From Sinorhizobium chiapasense (lineage in GTDB: Bacteria; Pseudomonadota; Alphaproteobacteria; Rhizobiales; Rhizobiaceae), in NCBI RefSeq assembly GCF_036488675.1, contig NZ_CP133148.1, positions 4,213,001 to 4,277,000 on the forward strand: a stretch of 64,000 bases of DNA, written 5' to 3'. Numbering within the stretch: the stretch's first letter is position 1; each line of letters starts with the position of its first letter. Below the pieces are notes generated by a model, which had not been told where the DNA came from, searched no databases, and saw only the letters and a list, made by a program, of their open reading frames with translations. Positions 43,456 through 52,960 of the stretch are shown in pieces. The position numbers and the translations under genes are program-made.

Positions 43456-44406
43456 CTAATCGCTCACCTCGTTGAGCCGTTGTATGGCGTCCTCTGACAG
43501 CCTCAATTCGGCCGACTTTACGAGGCTCTTCACTTGCTCGAGATTGGTCGCGCTCGCGATCGGCGCGGTCACGCCTTTGCGGGCGATGATCCAGGCAAGC
43601 GCGATTTCCGCCTGTTTCGCCCCGGTTTCCTCGGCGATTTCATCGAGCACGCCAAGGATGCGCATGCCGCGCCCGTCGAGGTATCTCTCGACGCCGCCGC
43701 CGCGGGCCGAGCCCTCGAGATCCATGTGCGAGCGGTATTTTCCGGAGAGGAACCCCCTCGCCAGGCTGAAATAAGTGATGACGCTGATTTCCTCGGCGAT
43801 GCAGAGGTCGCGCAAGGGGCCGTCATAGGACGCCCGGTCGTAGAGATTATATTCCGGTTGGAGCACGTCGTAGCGCGGCAGCCCCTTCGCCGCCGAGACG
43901 TCGAGAGCGTCGCGCAGTTGCGTTGCGTCGAGGTTCGATGCGCCGATGGCGCGGACCTTGCCTTCAGCGAGAAGCGCATCATAGGCGGCAAGCGTCTCCT
44001 CGTAAGGCGTCTCTGGATCCGGCCAGTGCGAGAGGTAAAGATCGATGTGGTCGGTCTGCAGACGTCGAAGCGAGTCCTCGACGGCCTCTACGATCCAGCG
44101 CCGCGAAAGGCCCTTGCGATCCGGCCCCAACTCCGACCCCACCTTGGTGACGATGACCGCCTCGTCGCGCGCACGCCCTGACTGCTTCAGCCACTTGCCG
44201 ATGATCGTTTCGGATTCGCCACCCTTGTTTCCGGGCACCCATGTCGAATAGGCGTCCGCCGTATCGACGGCGTTGAAGCCGGCGTCGAAAAAAGCGTCGA
44301 GCAAGGCGAAGGATGTCTTCTCATCCGCTGTCCAGCCAAAGACGTTGCCGCCGAAAACGAGCGGCGCAATCGAGAGGCCGGTGCGGCCAAGTCTGCGCTT
44401 TTCCAT
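43456..44406 (-). CDS. aldo/keto reductase
   Basis: A 316-residue aldo/keto reductase. LGRTGLSIAPLVFGGNVFGW at the N-terminus, AVDTADAYSTWVPGNKGGES with Asp and Tyr, VIVTKVGSELGPDRKGLSRR with Lys, and HIDLYLSHWPDPETPYEETL with His give a full tetrad. PIASATNLEQVKSLVKSAEL is the cofactor site. It belongs to the voltage-gated K-channel beta/YajO-like group acting on aldehydes or sugars; the substrate is unknown. It stands alone with a repeat upstream. Confidence 0.92.
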   Translation of the reverse strand: MEKRRLGRTGLSIAPLVFGGNVFGWTADEKTSFALLDAFFDAGFNAVDTADAYSTWVPGNKGGESETIIGKWLKQSGRARDEAVIVTKVGSELGPDRKGLSRRWIVEAVEDSLRRLQTDHIDLYLSHWPDPETPYEETLAAYDALLAEGKVRAIGASNLDATQLRDALDVSAAKGLPRYDVLQPEYNLYDRASYDGPLRDLCIAEEISVITYFSLARGFLSGKYRSHMDLEGSARGGGVERYLDGRGMRILGVLDEIAEETGAKQAEIALAWIIARKGVTAPIASATNLEQVKSLVKSAELRLSEDAIQRLNEVSD

Positions 44407-44500
44407 GGTTTCGCTCCACCAGGTTGGATGAAAACAAGTCTGCGATCGGGAGGATTGCGGGCTGAAAGATAAGCCAGCATCGCGCAGAATGACACCTGCC

Positions 44501-44606
44501 AGATCACGATGATTTCGGGTCGTATCGACCCAAAATCGCAAACGTGATCGATTCCAAGCGAGGTGCGGGCGGAAGACCGCCCGCACTTTTCCATGATCCC
44601 GCTCTG
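44501..44606. repeat. mosaic repeat of the AGATCACGATGATTT family, second copy
   Basis: Same block order as 39214-39311: ATTTCGGGTCGT/TCGACCCAAAAT hairpin, CGTGATCGATTCC, a GCGGGCGGAAGACCGCCCGC hairpin, then CATGATCCCGCTCTGG. Compensatory stem changes (GGTCGA to GGTCGT, GGCGG to GCGGGCGG) keep the folds. Confidence 0.75.
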
Positions 44607-44684
44607 GCGTTTTTCTGCGCGTCGCATGGTTGCTAGGTACGTACCTCGGGGTTAGTGTCGGCGCAGCCAGGAAGGAGTCTAGCC

Positions 44685-45671
44685 ATGCTGCGTTTCGGAA
44701 TTCTGTCGACGGCCAAGATCGGCCGCGAACTCGTCGTGCCTGCCATTCAGGATGCGGAAAACTGCGTGGTCTCGGCGGTCGCCAGCCGCGATCTCGCCAA
44801 GGCGAGGGCGATGGCCGATCGCTTCTCGGTGCAGCATGCGTTCGGATCCTACGAGGAAATGCTGGCATCCGACGTGATCGATGCCGTCTACATTCCGCTG
44901 CCGACCTCGCAGCACGTGGATTGGACGATCAAGGCCGCCGATGCCGGCAAACACGTGCTCTGCGAAAAGCCGATCGCGCTCAAGGCGGAGGAGATCGACG
45001 CGTTGATCGCGGCGCGCGACCGCAACAAGGTGCTGGTTTCGGAAGCCTTCATGGTGACGTACAGCCCGGTGTGGCGGAAGGTGCGCTCGCTGCTTGCTGA
45101 AGGGGCGATCGGCAAGCTCAGGCATGTCCAGGGCGCCTTCACCTATTACAATCGAGATCCCGGCAACATGCGCAACGTCCCGGAACTCGGCGGCGGCGGC
45201 CTGCCGGATATAGGTGTGTATCCGACGATCACGACCCGTTTCGTGACCGGCAAAGATCCGGTTCGTGTTCAGGCCAATACCGACCGCGACCCGGAATTCG
45301 GCACCGACATCTATTCGAGCGTGCGCGCCGATTTCGGTGATTTCGAACTGAGCTTCTACATCTCGACGCAGCTTGCCGCCCGCCAGGTCATGGTCTTCCA
45401 CGGCGACGAGGGCTATATCGAGGTGAAGTCGCCCTTCAATGCGGACCGCTACGGCCGCGAGGAAGTGGAACTGACCAACCAGAACCACGCCCAGTCGCAG
45501 CTCTTCCGCTTCCAGGATGCGCGCCAGTACAAGCTCGAGGCCGAGGCGTTCTCGCGCGCGGCAACCGGGCAACCGGAGGAAGTGGTGACGCTCGAGAACT
45601 CGCGCCTTAACCAGAAGCTCATCGATGCCATCTACCGGGCGAGCGAAAAGGACGGTTGGGAGACGGTCTAA
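44685..45671 (+). CDS. Gfo/Idh/MocA family oxidoreductase
   Basis: A 328-residue NAD(P)-dependent dehydrogenase. The Rossmann motif [20 protein letters not shown] opens the protein. [16 protein letters not shown] is the EKP motif with catalytic Lys, and [20 protein letters not shown] contains the D-x-G-x-Y catalytic motif (usual His replaced by Tyr). The substrate is probably a sugar, inositol or trans-dihydrodiol-like ring; it resembles the dimeric dihydrodiol dehydrogenase group. AAGGAG lies before the ATG and a clear terminator follows. Confidence 0.93.
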   Translation: MLRFGILSTAKIGRELVVPAIQDAENCVVSAVASRDLAKARAMADRFSVQHAFGSYEEMLASDVIDAVYIPLPTSQHVDWTIKAADAGKHVLCEKPIALKAEEIDALIAARDRNKVLVSEAFMVTYSPVWRKVRSLLAEGAIGKLRHVQGAFTYYNRDPGNMRNVPELGGGGLPDIGVYPTITTRFVTGKDPVRVQANTDRDPEFGTDIYSSVRADFGDFELSFYISTQLAARQVMVFHGDEGYIEVKSPFNADRYGREEVELTNQNHAQSQLFRFQDARQYKLEAEAFSRAATGQPEEVVTLENSRLNQKLIDAIYRASEKDGWETV

Positions 45672-45694
45672 ATCTAAACATTAGCCGGCGAATG

Positions 45695-45720
45695 ATGGCC
45701 CGCCTCGAGCGGGCCATTTG
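45695..45720 (+). terminator. terminator after the Gfo/Idh/MocA gene
   Basis: The 9-bp stem ATGGCCCGC/GCGGGCCAT with a 5-nt loop, then TTTG, 24 nt after the stop. Confidence 0.8.
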
Positions 45721-45757
45721 TTGGAAGCTCCTCATGCTGCTGGTGAACATCAAACCG

Positions 45758-45774
45758 ATTACCTCCGAGGTAAT
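45758..45774. promoter_or_regulatory. palindromic operator before the XRE/MmyB regulator
   Basis: The perfect palindrome ATTACCTC-C-GAGGTAAT lies 54 bp before the start. ATTACCTCCGAGGTAAT-like sites are commonly found upstream of MmyB-type XRE genes, so autoregulation is likely. Confidence 0.6.
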
Positions 45775-45827
45775 GGATTTTGCGCTTCCATTGGGCGAGT
45801 CTGCCGGCGCAGTGGAGGAAGGGACTC

Positions 45828-46607
45828 ATGGAATTCGGCCGTCACCTGAAGGAATGGCGCGGGCATCGCCGCATGAGTCAGCTCGATCTCGCCGTCGCGG
45901 CGGGGATTTCGGCACGCCACCTTTCGTTCCTTGAAACCGGCCGGTCGAAACCGTCCGAGGGGATGATCCTGCGGCTGGCGTCGGTGCTCGATATCCCGGC
46001 CCGGGATCAGGGCCCGCTCTTTACTGCCGCAGGCTACCGGCCGCGGATGACGACGCGTCCCGCTCGCGGGCTCGATGCCATGCCCCCCGCCGTCGCAAGC
46101 GCGATCCGGTTGATGCTCGACCGCCATGCTCCCTATCCCGGACTCGTTTTCGACCATGAATACACCGTGCTGCTCACGACTCCCGCTTTTGCCGCACTTG
46201 CGGAAGCGACGAAGATACCCGTCAACCCAGGTCAGAACTTCCTCGACGCCTTCCTCGGATCGGAGAGCATCCGCACGCTCGTCATCAACTGGGAGGCGGC
46301 CGCCGCGGACCTGGTCCAACGCGTGCGCATGGAGGCATGGCTGCAGGGGCCACGCAGTCCCTTGCAAAGACGGCTGGAGCGGCTCGTCGTCGATCCGGCG
46401 GTCGCCCGGGCAATCGACAACTATCCCGACACCGAGCGGCTGCCGGTGCTGCCGGTTGAACTGCGCGTCGGCGCGGCTGAACTGCGCTTCATCACCACGC
46501 TTTCAACCTTCGGCTCGACTCAGGACGCGCTGGTCGAGGGTGTGCTGATCGAGTCCTTCTTTCCGGCCGACGACGCGACGCGGCGCTTCTTCGAACATCC
46601 GGATTGA
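45828..46607 (+). CDS. XRE-family regulator with MmyB-like ligand domain
   Basis: A 259-residue regulator. The HTH is LKEWRGHRRMSQLDLAVAAG, ISARHLSFLETGRSKPSEGM. The C-terminal MmyB-like PAS-type domain (~90-259) has YPGLVFDHEYTVLLTTPAFA and NWEAAAADLVQRVRMEAWLQ, thought to bind fatty acids or similar ligands. GGAGGAAGGG gives a strong ribosome site before the ATG at 45828. No obvious target gene (often an SDR or hydrolase) is adjacent; it may act on genes elsewhere or only on itself. Confidence 0.9.
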   Translation: MEFGRHLKEWRGHRRMSQLDLAVAAGISARHLSFLETGRSKPSEGMILRLASVLDIPARDQGPLFTAAGYRPRMTTRPARGLDAMPPAVASAIRLMLDRHAPYPGLVFDHEYTVLLTTPAFAALAEATKIPVNPGQNFLDAFLGSESIRTLVINWEAAAADLVQRVRMEAWLQGPRSPLQRRLERLVVDPAVARAIDNYPDTERLPVLPVELRVGAAELRFITTLSTFGSTQDALVEGVLIESFFPADDATRRFFEHPD

Positions 46608-46648
46608 TGCTTGGCAGAAGCGAGGACGGATTTGTTGAGCGACGGGAT

Positions 46649-47014
46649 TCAGGAATTTATGACGATCATGCCGCCGATGATGAGCGCGGCGCCGGCGGCG
46701 TAGCGGATGGTCAGGGCTTCGCCGAGAAAAAGCGCCGCAAACAGCGGTACGAAGCAGAATGTCAGCGCCATGAAGGAATAGGCAAGCGTCAGCGGCACGG
46801 ATCTCAAGGTGAAGATCCAGATGATCGTACCGAGGCCATAGAGCGCGAGCGCCGCGAGAAGCGTCGGGTTTGCGAGAAGCGCCGTCAGGCCTTGGAAATC
46901 GAATCCGCCCGTTCTGGCGCTGGTCATCTTGAACAGGATCTGCCCGGTCGAAATCAGGATCGGCGTGAAGATCAGCCCAAACCAGACGGCCGGCGCGAGG
47001 TTAAAAGCCATCAT
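46649..47014 (-). CDS. small EamA/SMR-like membrane protein, possible lipid-sugar flippase
   Basis: A 121-residue protein with four predicted helices (VWFGLIFTPILISTGQILFK; TLLAALALYGLGTIIWIFTL; LTLAYSFMALTFCFVPLFAA; AAGAALIIGGMIVINS). It is the half-size EamA/SMR type, like the ArnE/ArnF subunits that flip aminoarabinose-phospholipid. ILFKM and the LxxAYSxxALxF pattern are typical. The start at 47014 has GTGAGG upstream. It is the third gene of an operon behind a glycosyltransferase and a methyltransferase, which suggests it moves a lipid-linked sugar across the membrane (inference). Confidence 0.8.
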   Translation of the reverse strand: MMAFNLAPAVWFGLIFTPILISTGQILFKMTSARTGGFDFQGLTALLANPTLLAALALYGLGTIIWIFTLRSVPLTLAYSFMALTFCFVPLFAALFLGEALTIRYAAGAALIIGGMIVINS

Positions 47015-47024
47015 CCGCGCAGCC

Positions 47025-47720
47025 TCACGACTTGTCTTCGCAATAGAAAATGTCGCGCCCGATGTCGACGCACTCATGCTGCTCCGGCACCGGATGCATC
47101 GCCCGCAGGAAAGAATGCGTGTAGGGGAAGAAGTTGAAATGCGGGTTGAAGGTGTAGCGGTATTCTCGCTCGCGCGGCACGACGATGATCACCCGCCGCC
47201 GAGAGACGCGCCGGAGCTCCGATATCGCTTGCCGGTAGTCGAGAATATGTTCGATCACGTGGGTGCAGACGACCGTGTCGAACTCTCCATCCGAAAACGG
47301 CAGTTCCTCGATCTTGGCGGCAACGTATTCGATGCCGTCGATCGCAGAGGCATCGTCAATGGCGAAATCGACGCCGGCGAGCCTCTCCAGGGCCGGGTTC
47401 GCGCTTCTGATCCGCTTCAAAAGCGCGCCGGTGCCGCAGCCGACGTCGCAGACGCTGGTGCCGCGAATTTCCGCCGCGATCTTGCGGATGCAGGCCTCGG
47501 AGTTATCGGTTCCTTCATGCACACGCGGATGCTGCCGGTAGAGCTGTTCGTACTCCGCCGCCGAGAGGAAGGGCGCTCGTTCGCGAAAGCGCGCGAGGTG
47601 GGAGATATGGTCGCCCCAGGCAAGGCTCGCCATCCCCCTGAAAAGGCGCGAATCGCGCAGGATCGGCGGAATGACGTCCTCGATGACGAAGCGTATGCGG
47701 TTTGTCGTTTCCCGGTTCAT
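47025..47720 (-). CDS. class I SAM-dependent methyltransferase (putative glycan methylase)
   Basis: A 231-residue methyltransferase. Motif I is VCDVGCGTGALLKRI, motif II IEYVAAKIEELPFSDGEFDT, and VVCTHVIEHILDYRQAISEL is the UbiE/Methyltransf_11 post-motif. GAAGGAC lies before the ATG at 47720. It sits 80 bp behind the glycosyltransferase gene and 10 bp before the small EamA-like gene, so the methyl acceptor may be a sugar or lipid in the same pathway; that is inferred from context. Confidence 0.87.
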   Translation of the reverse strand: MNRETTNRIRFVIEDVIPPILRDSRLFRGMASLAWGDHISHLARFRERAPFLSAAEYEQLYRQHPRVHEGTDNSEACIRKIAAEIRGTSVCDVGCGTGALLKRIRSANPALERLAGVDFAIDDASAIDGIEYVAAKIEELPFSDGEFDTVVCTHVIEHILDYRQAISELRRVSRRRVIIVVPREREYRYTFNPHFNFFPYTHSFLRAMHPVPEQHECVDIGRDIFYCEDKS

Positions 47721-47800
47721 CGGCAATGTCCTTCGGGCAATTCCAGGAGAGTGGGTAACGGGTTTCCGTCCGGAATTGCGTAGGTTCAAAGAGTTAGTTC

Positions 47801-48799
47801 TCAGGCGGCGGCTTTCCTGCTCCGCCGCTTCGGCAGGGAGGCAGGGATTGCCGACGATTTTTCTACGTCGTACGGCCTTTGCCGGGCGATCGACATGTAG
47901 TGGATCCGCAGCTGCTCCGTTCGAGCGCGCGAGACGGAATCGAGGATGAGGCCGGCGGTGAAAAGCATGATCGCCACCAGCATGAGCGCCATCGAAAGAA
48001 CCCAGGTCGGCAGGCGCGGCACGAGGCCTGTTGCGAAATATTCGATGAGCACCGGCGCCATGGAGATCAAGCTTGCGGTGAGGAAGGCCGTGCTGATCAG
48101 ACCGAAAAACGCGAAGGGCCGCGTCTCCTTCATCAGCATGGCGAACATCCAGAGGATCTTGACCCCATCCCGGAAGGTCGAAAGCTTCGAATGGGAGCCC
48201 TCGGGCCGCCGGCCATAGTCGAGTTCAAGTTCGCTGACGGGCAGCTTGAGCCGGGATGCGTGCACGGACATTTCCGTTTCGATTTCGAATCCGTTGGAGA
48301 CGGCGGGAAAGCTCTTCACGAAACGGCGCGAAAAGGCCCGATAGCCGGAAAAGATATCGCTGAAGTCGGTACCGAAGATCGAACGGTAAAGGAGATTGAA
48401 GACACGGTTGCCGAAGGCGTGGCCCTGGCGTCCCGCTTCAACCCGGATATCCCTGCGGGTTCCGACGACCATGTCCGCCTGCTCGGTCAGGAGCGTGCGA
48501 ACGAGGTCTTCGGCATCCGCAGGCGCGTATGTGCCGTCCCCGTCGGCCATGACATAGATGTCCGCGTCGATATCGGCGAACATGCGCCGGACGACATGGC
48601 CCTTGCCCTGGCGGCGCTCGCGTACGACCGTGGCGCCGGCGAGCATCGCCACGAGCGGCGTGCCGTCGATGGAATTGTTGTCGTAGACATAGATGCGGGC
48701 GGATGGCAGCGCCGCCCTGAAGTCGCGTACGACCTGTCCGATCGTCGATGCCTCGTTGTAGCAAGGCAGGAGGATGGCGATGTCTAGCTGATCGGACAT
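47801..48799 (-). CDS. polyprenyl-phosphate glycosyltransferase (GT2, DPM1/GtrB-like)
   Basis: A 332-residue family 2 glycosyltransferase. The GT-A core has IAILLPCYNEASTIGQVVRD, YDNNSIDGT and DADIYVMADGDGTY with the metal-binding DGD. The FSDIFSGYRAFSRRFVKSFP region matches the DPM1/GtrB group. Two C-terminal membrane helices (FGLISTAFLTASLISMAPVL; LSMALMLVAIMLFTAGLILD) anchor it. Such enzymes load one sugar on undecaprenyl phosphate at the inner face. It is the first gene of the operon, divergent from the large GT-C-like gene. Confidence 0.92.
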   Translation of the reverse strand: MSDQLDIAILLPCYNEASTIGQVVRDFRAALPSARIYVYDNNSIDGTPLVAMLAGATVVRERRQGKGHVVRRMFADIDADIYVMADGDGTYAPADAEDLVRTLLTEQADMVVGTRRDIRVEAGRQGHAFGNRVFNLLYRSIFGTDFSDIFSGYRAFSRRFVKSFPAVSNGFEIETEMSVHASRLKLPVSELELDYGRRPEGSHSKLSTFRDGVKILWMFAMLMKETRPFAFFGLISTAFLTASLISMAPVLIEYFATGLVPRLPTWVLSMALMLVAIMLFTAGLILDSVSRARTEQLRIHYMSIARQRPYDVEKSSAIPASLPKRRSRKAAA

Positions 48800-49038
48800 G
48801 GGGCGCTGCTCCGGTGGAGGGAACTCACGCGATCCTACACGTGATGCGGTTAACAAGACGCTATGTCTGGCGGGGCATCGACTGCGCGATCCAGAGGCGC
48901 CTCCGGCGCGGCTTTACGCTTTCTTGATTGGCGCTCGCTAAGATTGCGGCACACTTCAGGCGGAAGCCGTGACGCGGTTCTTCGCATCAAACGATCGATC
49001 ACGCAGCGTCCTTGGGCCATTTCGATCCAATCGCAGCC

Positions 49039-50919
49039 ATGATCCCAGCGCGGGTAGACAGTCCGATGGCAGAGACGGTTGGGACATTGATTGCGTCGGA
49101 TGAGCACGCCGGTGCAAGGCACGCTCCGCTTTGGTCGCGATTGCCATGGATGGTCTTCGCCTGCGCTCTGCCTGTAATCGCCTTTTCCGCCATCAGGATG
49201 CTGCGCGCCGAGGACTATGTCGGCCGCGACAACGACGACGCGATGCGGCTCGTTCAGGTCCGCGACCTGCTGGCCGGTCAAAGCTGGTTCGACCTCACCC
49301 AGACGCGGCTCGGCCTTGATGGCGGCACCTTGATGCACTGGTCGCGTCTCATCGACCTGCCGCTCGCGGCACTCATCTCCCTCTTCGAGCCGATCGCTGG
49401 TGCTGAGCGAGCGGAAATGATCGCCTTGGCGATCTGGCCGTTTCTGCTGGTCTTGCCACTGCTTGCGGTCATGGGGCTGGCGGGCAGGCGGATCGGCGGC
49501 CCGCAATGCATGCATTTCTGCCTCGGATTGACGGCGATCTTCGTCGCGACCAGCAACCGCTTTCTGGCGGGAGCGATTGATCACCACAATGTCCAGCTCG
49601 TGCTGGTGGCGACAATGGCGGCGATGGTGGTCGATCAGCGATATCGGGCGATCAACTTCGCGCTCGCCGGTGTCGCCGCGGCCTTGGCAATCGCCATCGG
49701 CGTCGAGACGACGCCCTTCGTGGCGGTGATATGCCTCGTCGTCGCTGTTATCTGGGCCTGGGAGGGGCAAGTGTTTGCCGCCGCGGCCGTCGCCTTCGGT
49801 GCGGGTCTGGCAGCAACCGTGAGCGCCGCATTCTTCCTGACTGTGCCGCCTAGTCTTTATCGAGCCGTTACCTGCGATAGCCTCTCGATCGCATTCTATG
49901 CCTTGTCCGCGACGGGCGGCGTCTTGCTTGCCGGTGCGGCGGTCGTTGCAAGCCGCCTTGGCCGGCCTGCGCGGTTTGCCGTTCTCGCCGTCAACGGCTT
50001 CGTGATCGCAGGAGTGCTTCTCGGCATTGCGCCGGAGTGCCTGCGAAATCCGCTCTCCGATCTCGACCCGCTCCTCACCGAACTGTGGCTGGACCGAGTT
50101 ATCGAGGCGCGATCATTCCTGTCCATCGCGGGGCAGGACCCGGGTAGCCTCGGCGGCTTCTATGCTGCAGGCCTCTTTGCCGTGGTGCTTTGCCTGTGGC
50201 GCATCAGGCGGGGCGAACGCACCGGCTTGTTCCTCATCCTGCTGGCCGTGGTTCTCATCAATTGGGGCATCGCGCTGATGCAGGTTCGGGCGGCCGTCTT
50301 CTCCAATCTGCTTTCCATACTGCCGATTTCGCTTCTGCTCGTCGATCTGAGATCAAAAACGATGCAGGAGGGCGGTGGTCCGTTCGCATCCGTCATTTAT
50401 GTCGTGGCTGTGCTCGTTTCCGTCCCGGCTGTCTGGGCTGTAGCGGGCGAGCTGGCGGTTAACGGCGTCAAGGAAATGGCAGGCGACGCGGCCAGCGGGC
50501 AGCAGCGCGCGGGCCGTTGCTATTCAGCGGCGGCGATGGCGGATCTGCAGAAGATCGAGCCCACCCTTGTTATCGATCCGTCGAACATGGGTGCTTCGAT
50601 CCTGCGCTTCACAGCGCATCGCGCCTTGAGCGCGCCCTATCACAGAAATCCGCAAGGGATGCTGACTGAACTGCGGATCGGATTGGCGGAGCCGGATGAG
50701 GCGGCGCCGATGCTGAAGGCGCTGGGCGGCCCGGTGCTGGCCTTCTGTGCCGACGACCCGCAGACGCGAACGATCGTCAAGAGGGAACCCAAGGGGCTTT
50801 ATGGTCGTCTCGCCGCGGGAGAAATACCGGATTTCCTCGAACCATTGCCGGTTACGGCGGGGACGGGCGTAAAACTCTTCCGTCTCAAGGCGAGTGTTCT
50901 ACCGCAAGTCGTGGAATAG
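49039..50919 (+). CDS. large polytopic membrane protein, STT3/GT-C glycosyltransferase-like
   Basis: About 626 residues with ten or more membrane helices and a soluble C-terminal part (~480-626). After helix 1 the loop YVGRDNDDAMRLVQVRDLLA, GQSWFDLTQTRLGLDGGTLM and HWSRLIDLPLA resembles the first loop of STT3/PglB-type GT-C enzymes (acidic metal-binding residues, W-F-D, H-W-x-R). The AGAIDHHNVQLVL segment is a further GT-C-like motif. It may use lipid-linked sugar on the periplasmic side. The start is uncertain: ATG at 49039 or 49066; a TTG at 49012 is unlikely. It is divergent from the glycosyltransferase operon and precedes xseA. Confidence 0.72.
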   Translation: MIPARVDSPMAETVGTLIASDEHAGARHAPLWSRLPWMVFACALPVIAFSAIRMLRAEDYVGRDNDDAMRLVQVRDLLAGQSWFDLTQTRLGLDGGTLMHWSRLIDLPLAALISLFEPIAGAERAEMIALAIWPFLLVLPLLAVMGLAGRRIGGPQCMHFCLGLTAIFVATSNRFLAGAIDHHNVQLVLVATMAAMVVDQRYRAINFALAGVAAALAIAIGVETTPFVAVICLVVAVIWAWEGQVFAAAAVAFGAGLAATVSAAFFLTVPPSLYRAVTCDSLSIAFYALSATGGVLLAGAAVVASRLGRPARFAVLAVNGFVIAGVLLGIAPECLRNPLSDLDPLLTELWLDRVIEARSFLSIAGQDPGSLGGFYAAGLFAVVLCLWRIRRGERTGLFLILLAVVLINWGIALMQVRAAVFSNLLSILPISLLLVDLRSKTMQEGGGPFASVIYVVAVLVSVPAVWAVAGELAVNGVKEMAGDAASGQQRAGRCYSAAAMADLQKIEPTLVIDPSNMGASILRFTAHRALSAPYHRNPQGMLTELRIGLAEPDEAAPMLKALGGPVLAFCADDPQTRTIVKREPKGLYGRLAAGEIPDFLEPLPVTAGTGVKLFRLKASVLPQVVE

Positions 50920-50997
50920 TCCGGCCATTGGCAGAAAAATGGTAGATAGGGGCGCGCGGCTGCTGATATTCGGGGCGCTGTCGGGTACAAAGGGCGC

Positions 50998-52596
50998 ATG
51001 AACTCGTCTTTCGATTCTCCTGCGCCGTCCAATCTCGCCGAATATTCGGTCTCGGAGCTTTCCGGCTCGATCAAGCGCACGGTCGAGCAGGCGTTCGACC
51101 AGGTTCGCGTGCGCGGCGAGATCTCCGGTTATCGCGGTCCCCACTCGTCGGGTCACGCCTATTTTTCGCTGAAGGATGATCGCGCCCGGATCGACGCGGT
51201 GATCTGGAAAAGCGCTTTTTCGCGGCTGAAGTTTCGCCCGGAAGAGGGGATGGAGGTCATCGCCACCGGCAAGGTGACGACCTTCCCCGGCTCGTCCAAA
51301 TATCAGATCGTCATTGAATCGCTGGAGCCGGCGGGCGCCGGCGCGCTGATGGCACTCATCGAGGAGCGCAAGCGCAAGCTCGCGGCCGAGGGCCTGTTCG
51401 ACGCCGGGCGCAAGCGGCCGCTGCCCTTCATGCCCAAGGTGATCGGCGTGGTGACCTCGCCGACCGGCGCCGTCATCCGCGACATTCTCCACCGGATCGC
51501 CGATCGTTTCCCGGTTCATGTCGTCGTCTGGCCTGTGCGCGTGCAGGGCGACGGATCGGGCGAGGAAGTGGCGGCAGCGATCCACGGCTTCAACGCGTTC
51601 GAAATCGGCGGACCCATTGCACGGCCCGACGTTCTCATCGTCGCCCGCGGCGGCGGCAGCCTCGAGGACCTCTGGAGCTTCAACGACGAGGCCGTCGTGC
51701 GCGCGGCGGCCGCGTCCGATATCCCGCTGATCTCGGCCGTCGGCCACGAGACGGACTGGACCCTGATCGACTATGCCGCCGACCAGCGGGCGCCGACGCC
51801 GACTGGCGCGGCCGAAATGGCCGTACCGGTGAAGGCCGACCTCGAGGCGGAATTGTCCGCATTGTCGGCGCGGCTGAAGGGGGCCGCTGGACGACAGATG
51901 GAGAACCGCCGGCAGGCGGTGCGCTCGCTTTCCCGCGCCCTGCCTTCGCTCGATCAGTTGCTGGCTCTGCCGCGCCGCCGTTTCGACGAGGCGTCGGCCG
52001 GCCTTGGCCGTGGCCTGCAAATGAATACCGCCAACAAGCGCCGTGCCTTCGAGCGGATAGGTGCGCATCTCCGGTCGGATCTGCTGACGACGAGGATCAG
52101 CGACCGCCGACGGCGCCTCTCGGAGGCGATGAACCGTGCCGAGCGGATCGTCGAGCGTCAGGTCCATCGCGGCCAGTCGCGCGTCTCCGCCGCCGACGCC
52201 TCGCTTCGCGCCCTGCCTTCGCGGCTCATCGGGCAGATCCACCGCGCCTCGGATCGCGTCGCGGGCCTTCGCGCACGGTCTGATGCTGCTATCGGCGGCG
52301 AGATGCGCAGGCTCAAGGGCGTGCTCACCGCGCAGGACCGGGTGCTGCAATCGCTATCTTATCGCAATGTGCTCAAGCGCGGCTTTGCGCTGGTGCGCGA
52401 CGCGGCGGGCCACCCAGTGAAACAGGCGGCGGCGGTCGCGTCCGGCATGGCGCTTTCGCTGGAATTCGCCGATGGCAGCGTGTCGGCAGTCGCGGGCGAG
52501 GGCGGTTCGCCCCCTTCGCCGCAAGAGCCGAAAAAGCGTCAATCACGGTCGCCGGAGCCTGCTTCCGGGCCGCCCAAGCAGGGCAGCCTGTTTTAA
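50998..52596 (+). CDS. xseA: exodeoxyribonuclease VII large subunit
   Basis: A 532-residue nuclease subunit. An OB-fold domain (~15-115, [20 protein letters not shown]) precedes the catalytic domain, with [20 protein letters not shown] sequence ([20 protein letters not shown]), [20 protein letters not shown] and [20 protein letters not shown], followed by a long coiled-coil region (~290-440) that holds XseB. It degrades single-stranded DNA from both ends. The C-terminal tail is Pro/Ser-rich. The xseB gene is not in the window. Length is at the upper end for the family. Confidence 0.97.
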   Translation: MNSSFDSPAPSNLAEYSVSELSGSIKRTVEQAFDQVRVRGEISGYRGPHSSGHAYFSLKDDRARIDAVIWKSAFSRLKFRPEEGMEVIATGKVTTFPGSSKYQIVIESLEPAGAGALMALIEERKRKLAAEGLFDAGRKRPLPFMPKVIGVVTSPTGAVIRDILHRIADRFPVHVVVWPVRVQGDGSGEEVAAAIHGFNAFEIGGPIARPDVLIVARGGGSLEDLWSFNDEAVVRAAAASDIPLISAVGHETDWTLIDYAADQRAPTPTGAAEMAVPVKADLEAELSALSARLKGAAGRQMENRRQAVRSLSRALPSLDQLLALPRRRFDEASAGLGRGLQMNTANKRRAFERIGAHLRSDLLTTRISDRRRRLSEAMNRAERIVERQVHRGQSRVSAADASLRALPSRLIGQIHRASDRVAGLRARSDAAIGGEMRRLKGVLTAQDRVLQSLSYRNVLKRGFALVRDAAGHPVKQAAAVASGMALSLEFADGSVSAVAGEGGSPPSPQEPKKRQSRSPEPASGPPKQGSLF

Positions 52597-52960
52597 GGAA
52601 GGCACGATGCGATGGTGCTCCTCTTTCCGCAGTAGCGGCTAAATTTCCCGGCGATCCTCGAGGCCTTTTCGATCGGGTCTTCGCGCGCGGTGTCGCCTTC
52701 GATCATAATGAGGCAGGCGGTCGTATTGTCCCGCTGGCGACAACATCAGGCTGTTCTGGGCGCTGACCAGCACGGGTTCACCCTGTTGGTCGTGCATCTT
52801 TACATGAGCAATCCGGTGCGCCGGCTGCTCACTCGCGACCTCGCCGCCCTATGCGGCAAGGTCTCGACTTCTGCATGATCAGCCTGCATGACATGGACCG
52901 GGCGACGGAGGCGAAGCGTAAGCGCCATATTGAGCGCGTGCGGGCTCTGTTGGGCTCAAC
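52597..52960. other. intergenic, possible decayed minus-strand gene
   Basis: No intact gene. On the minus strand, two adjacent frames read HDQQGEPVLVSAQNSLMLSP and then, after a frame change, CLIMIEGDTAREDPIEKASR, IAGKFSRYCGKRST, which have coding-like composition. I cannot assign a family, and it may be chance. Confidence 0.25.
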
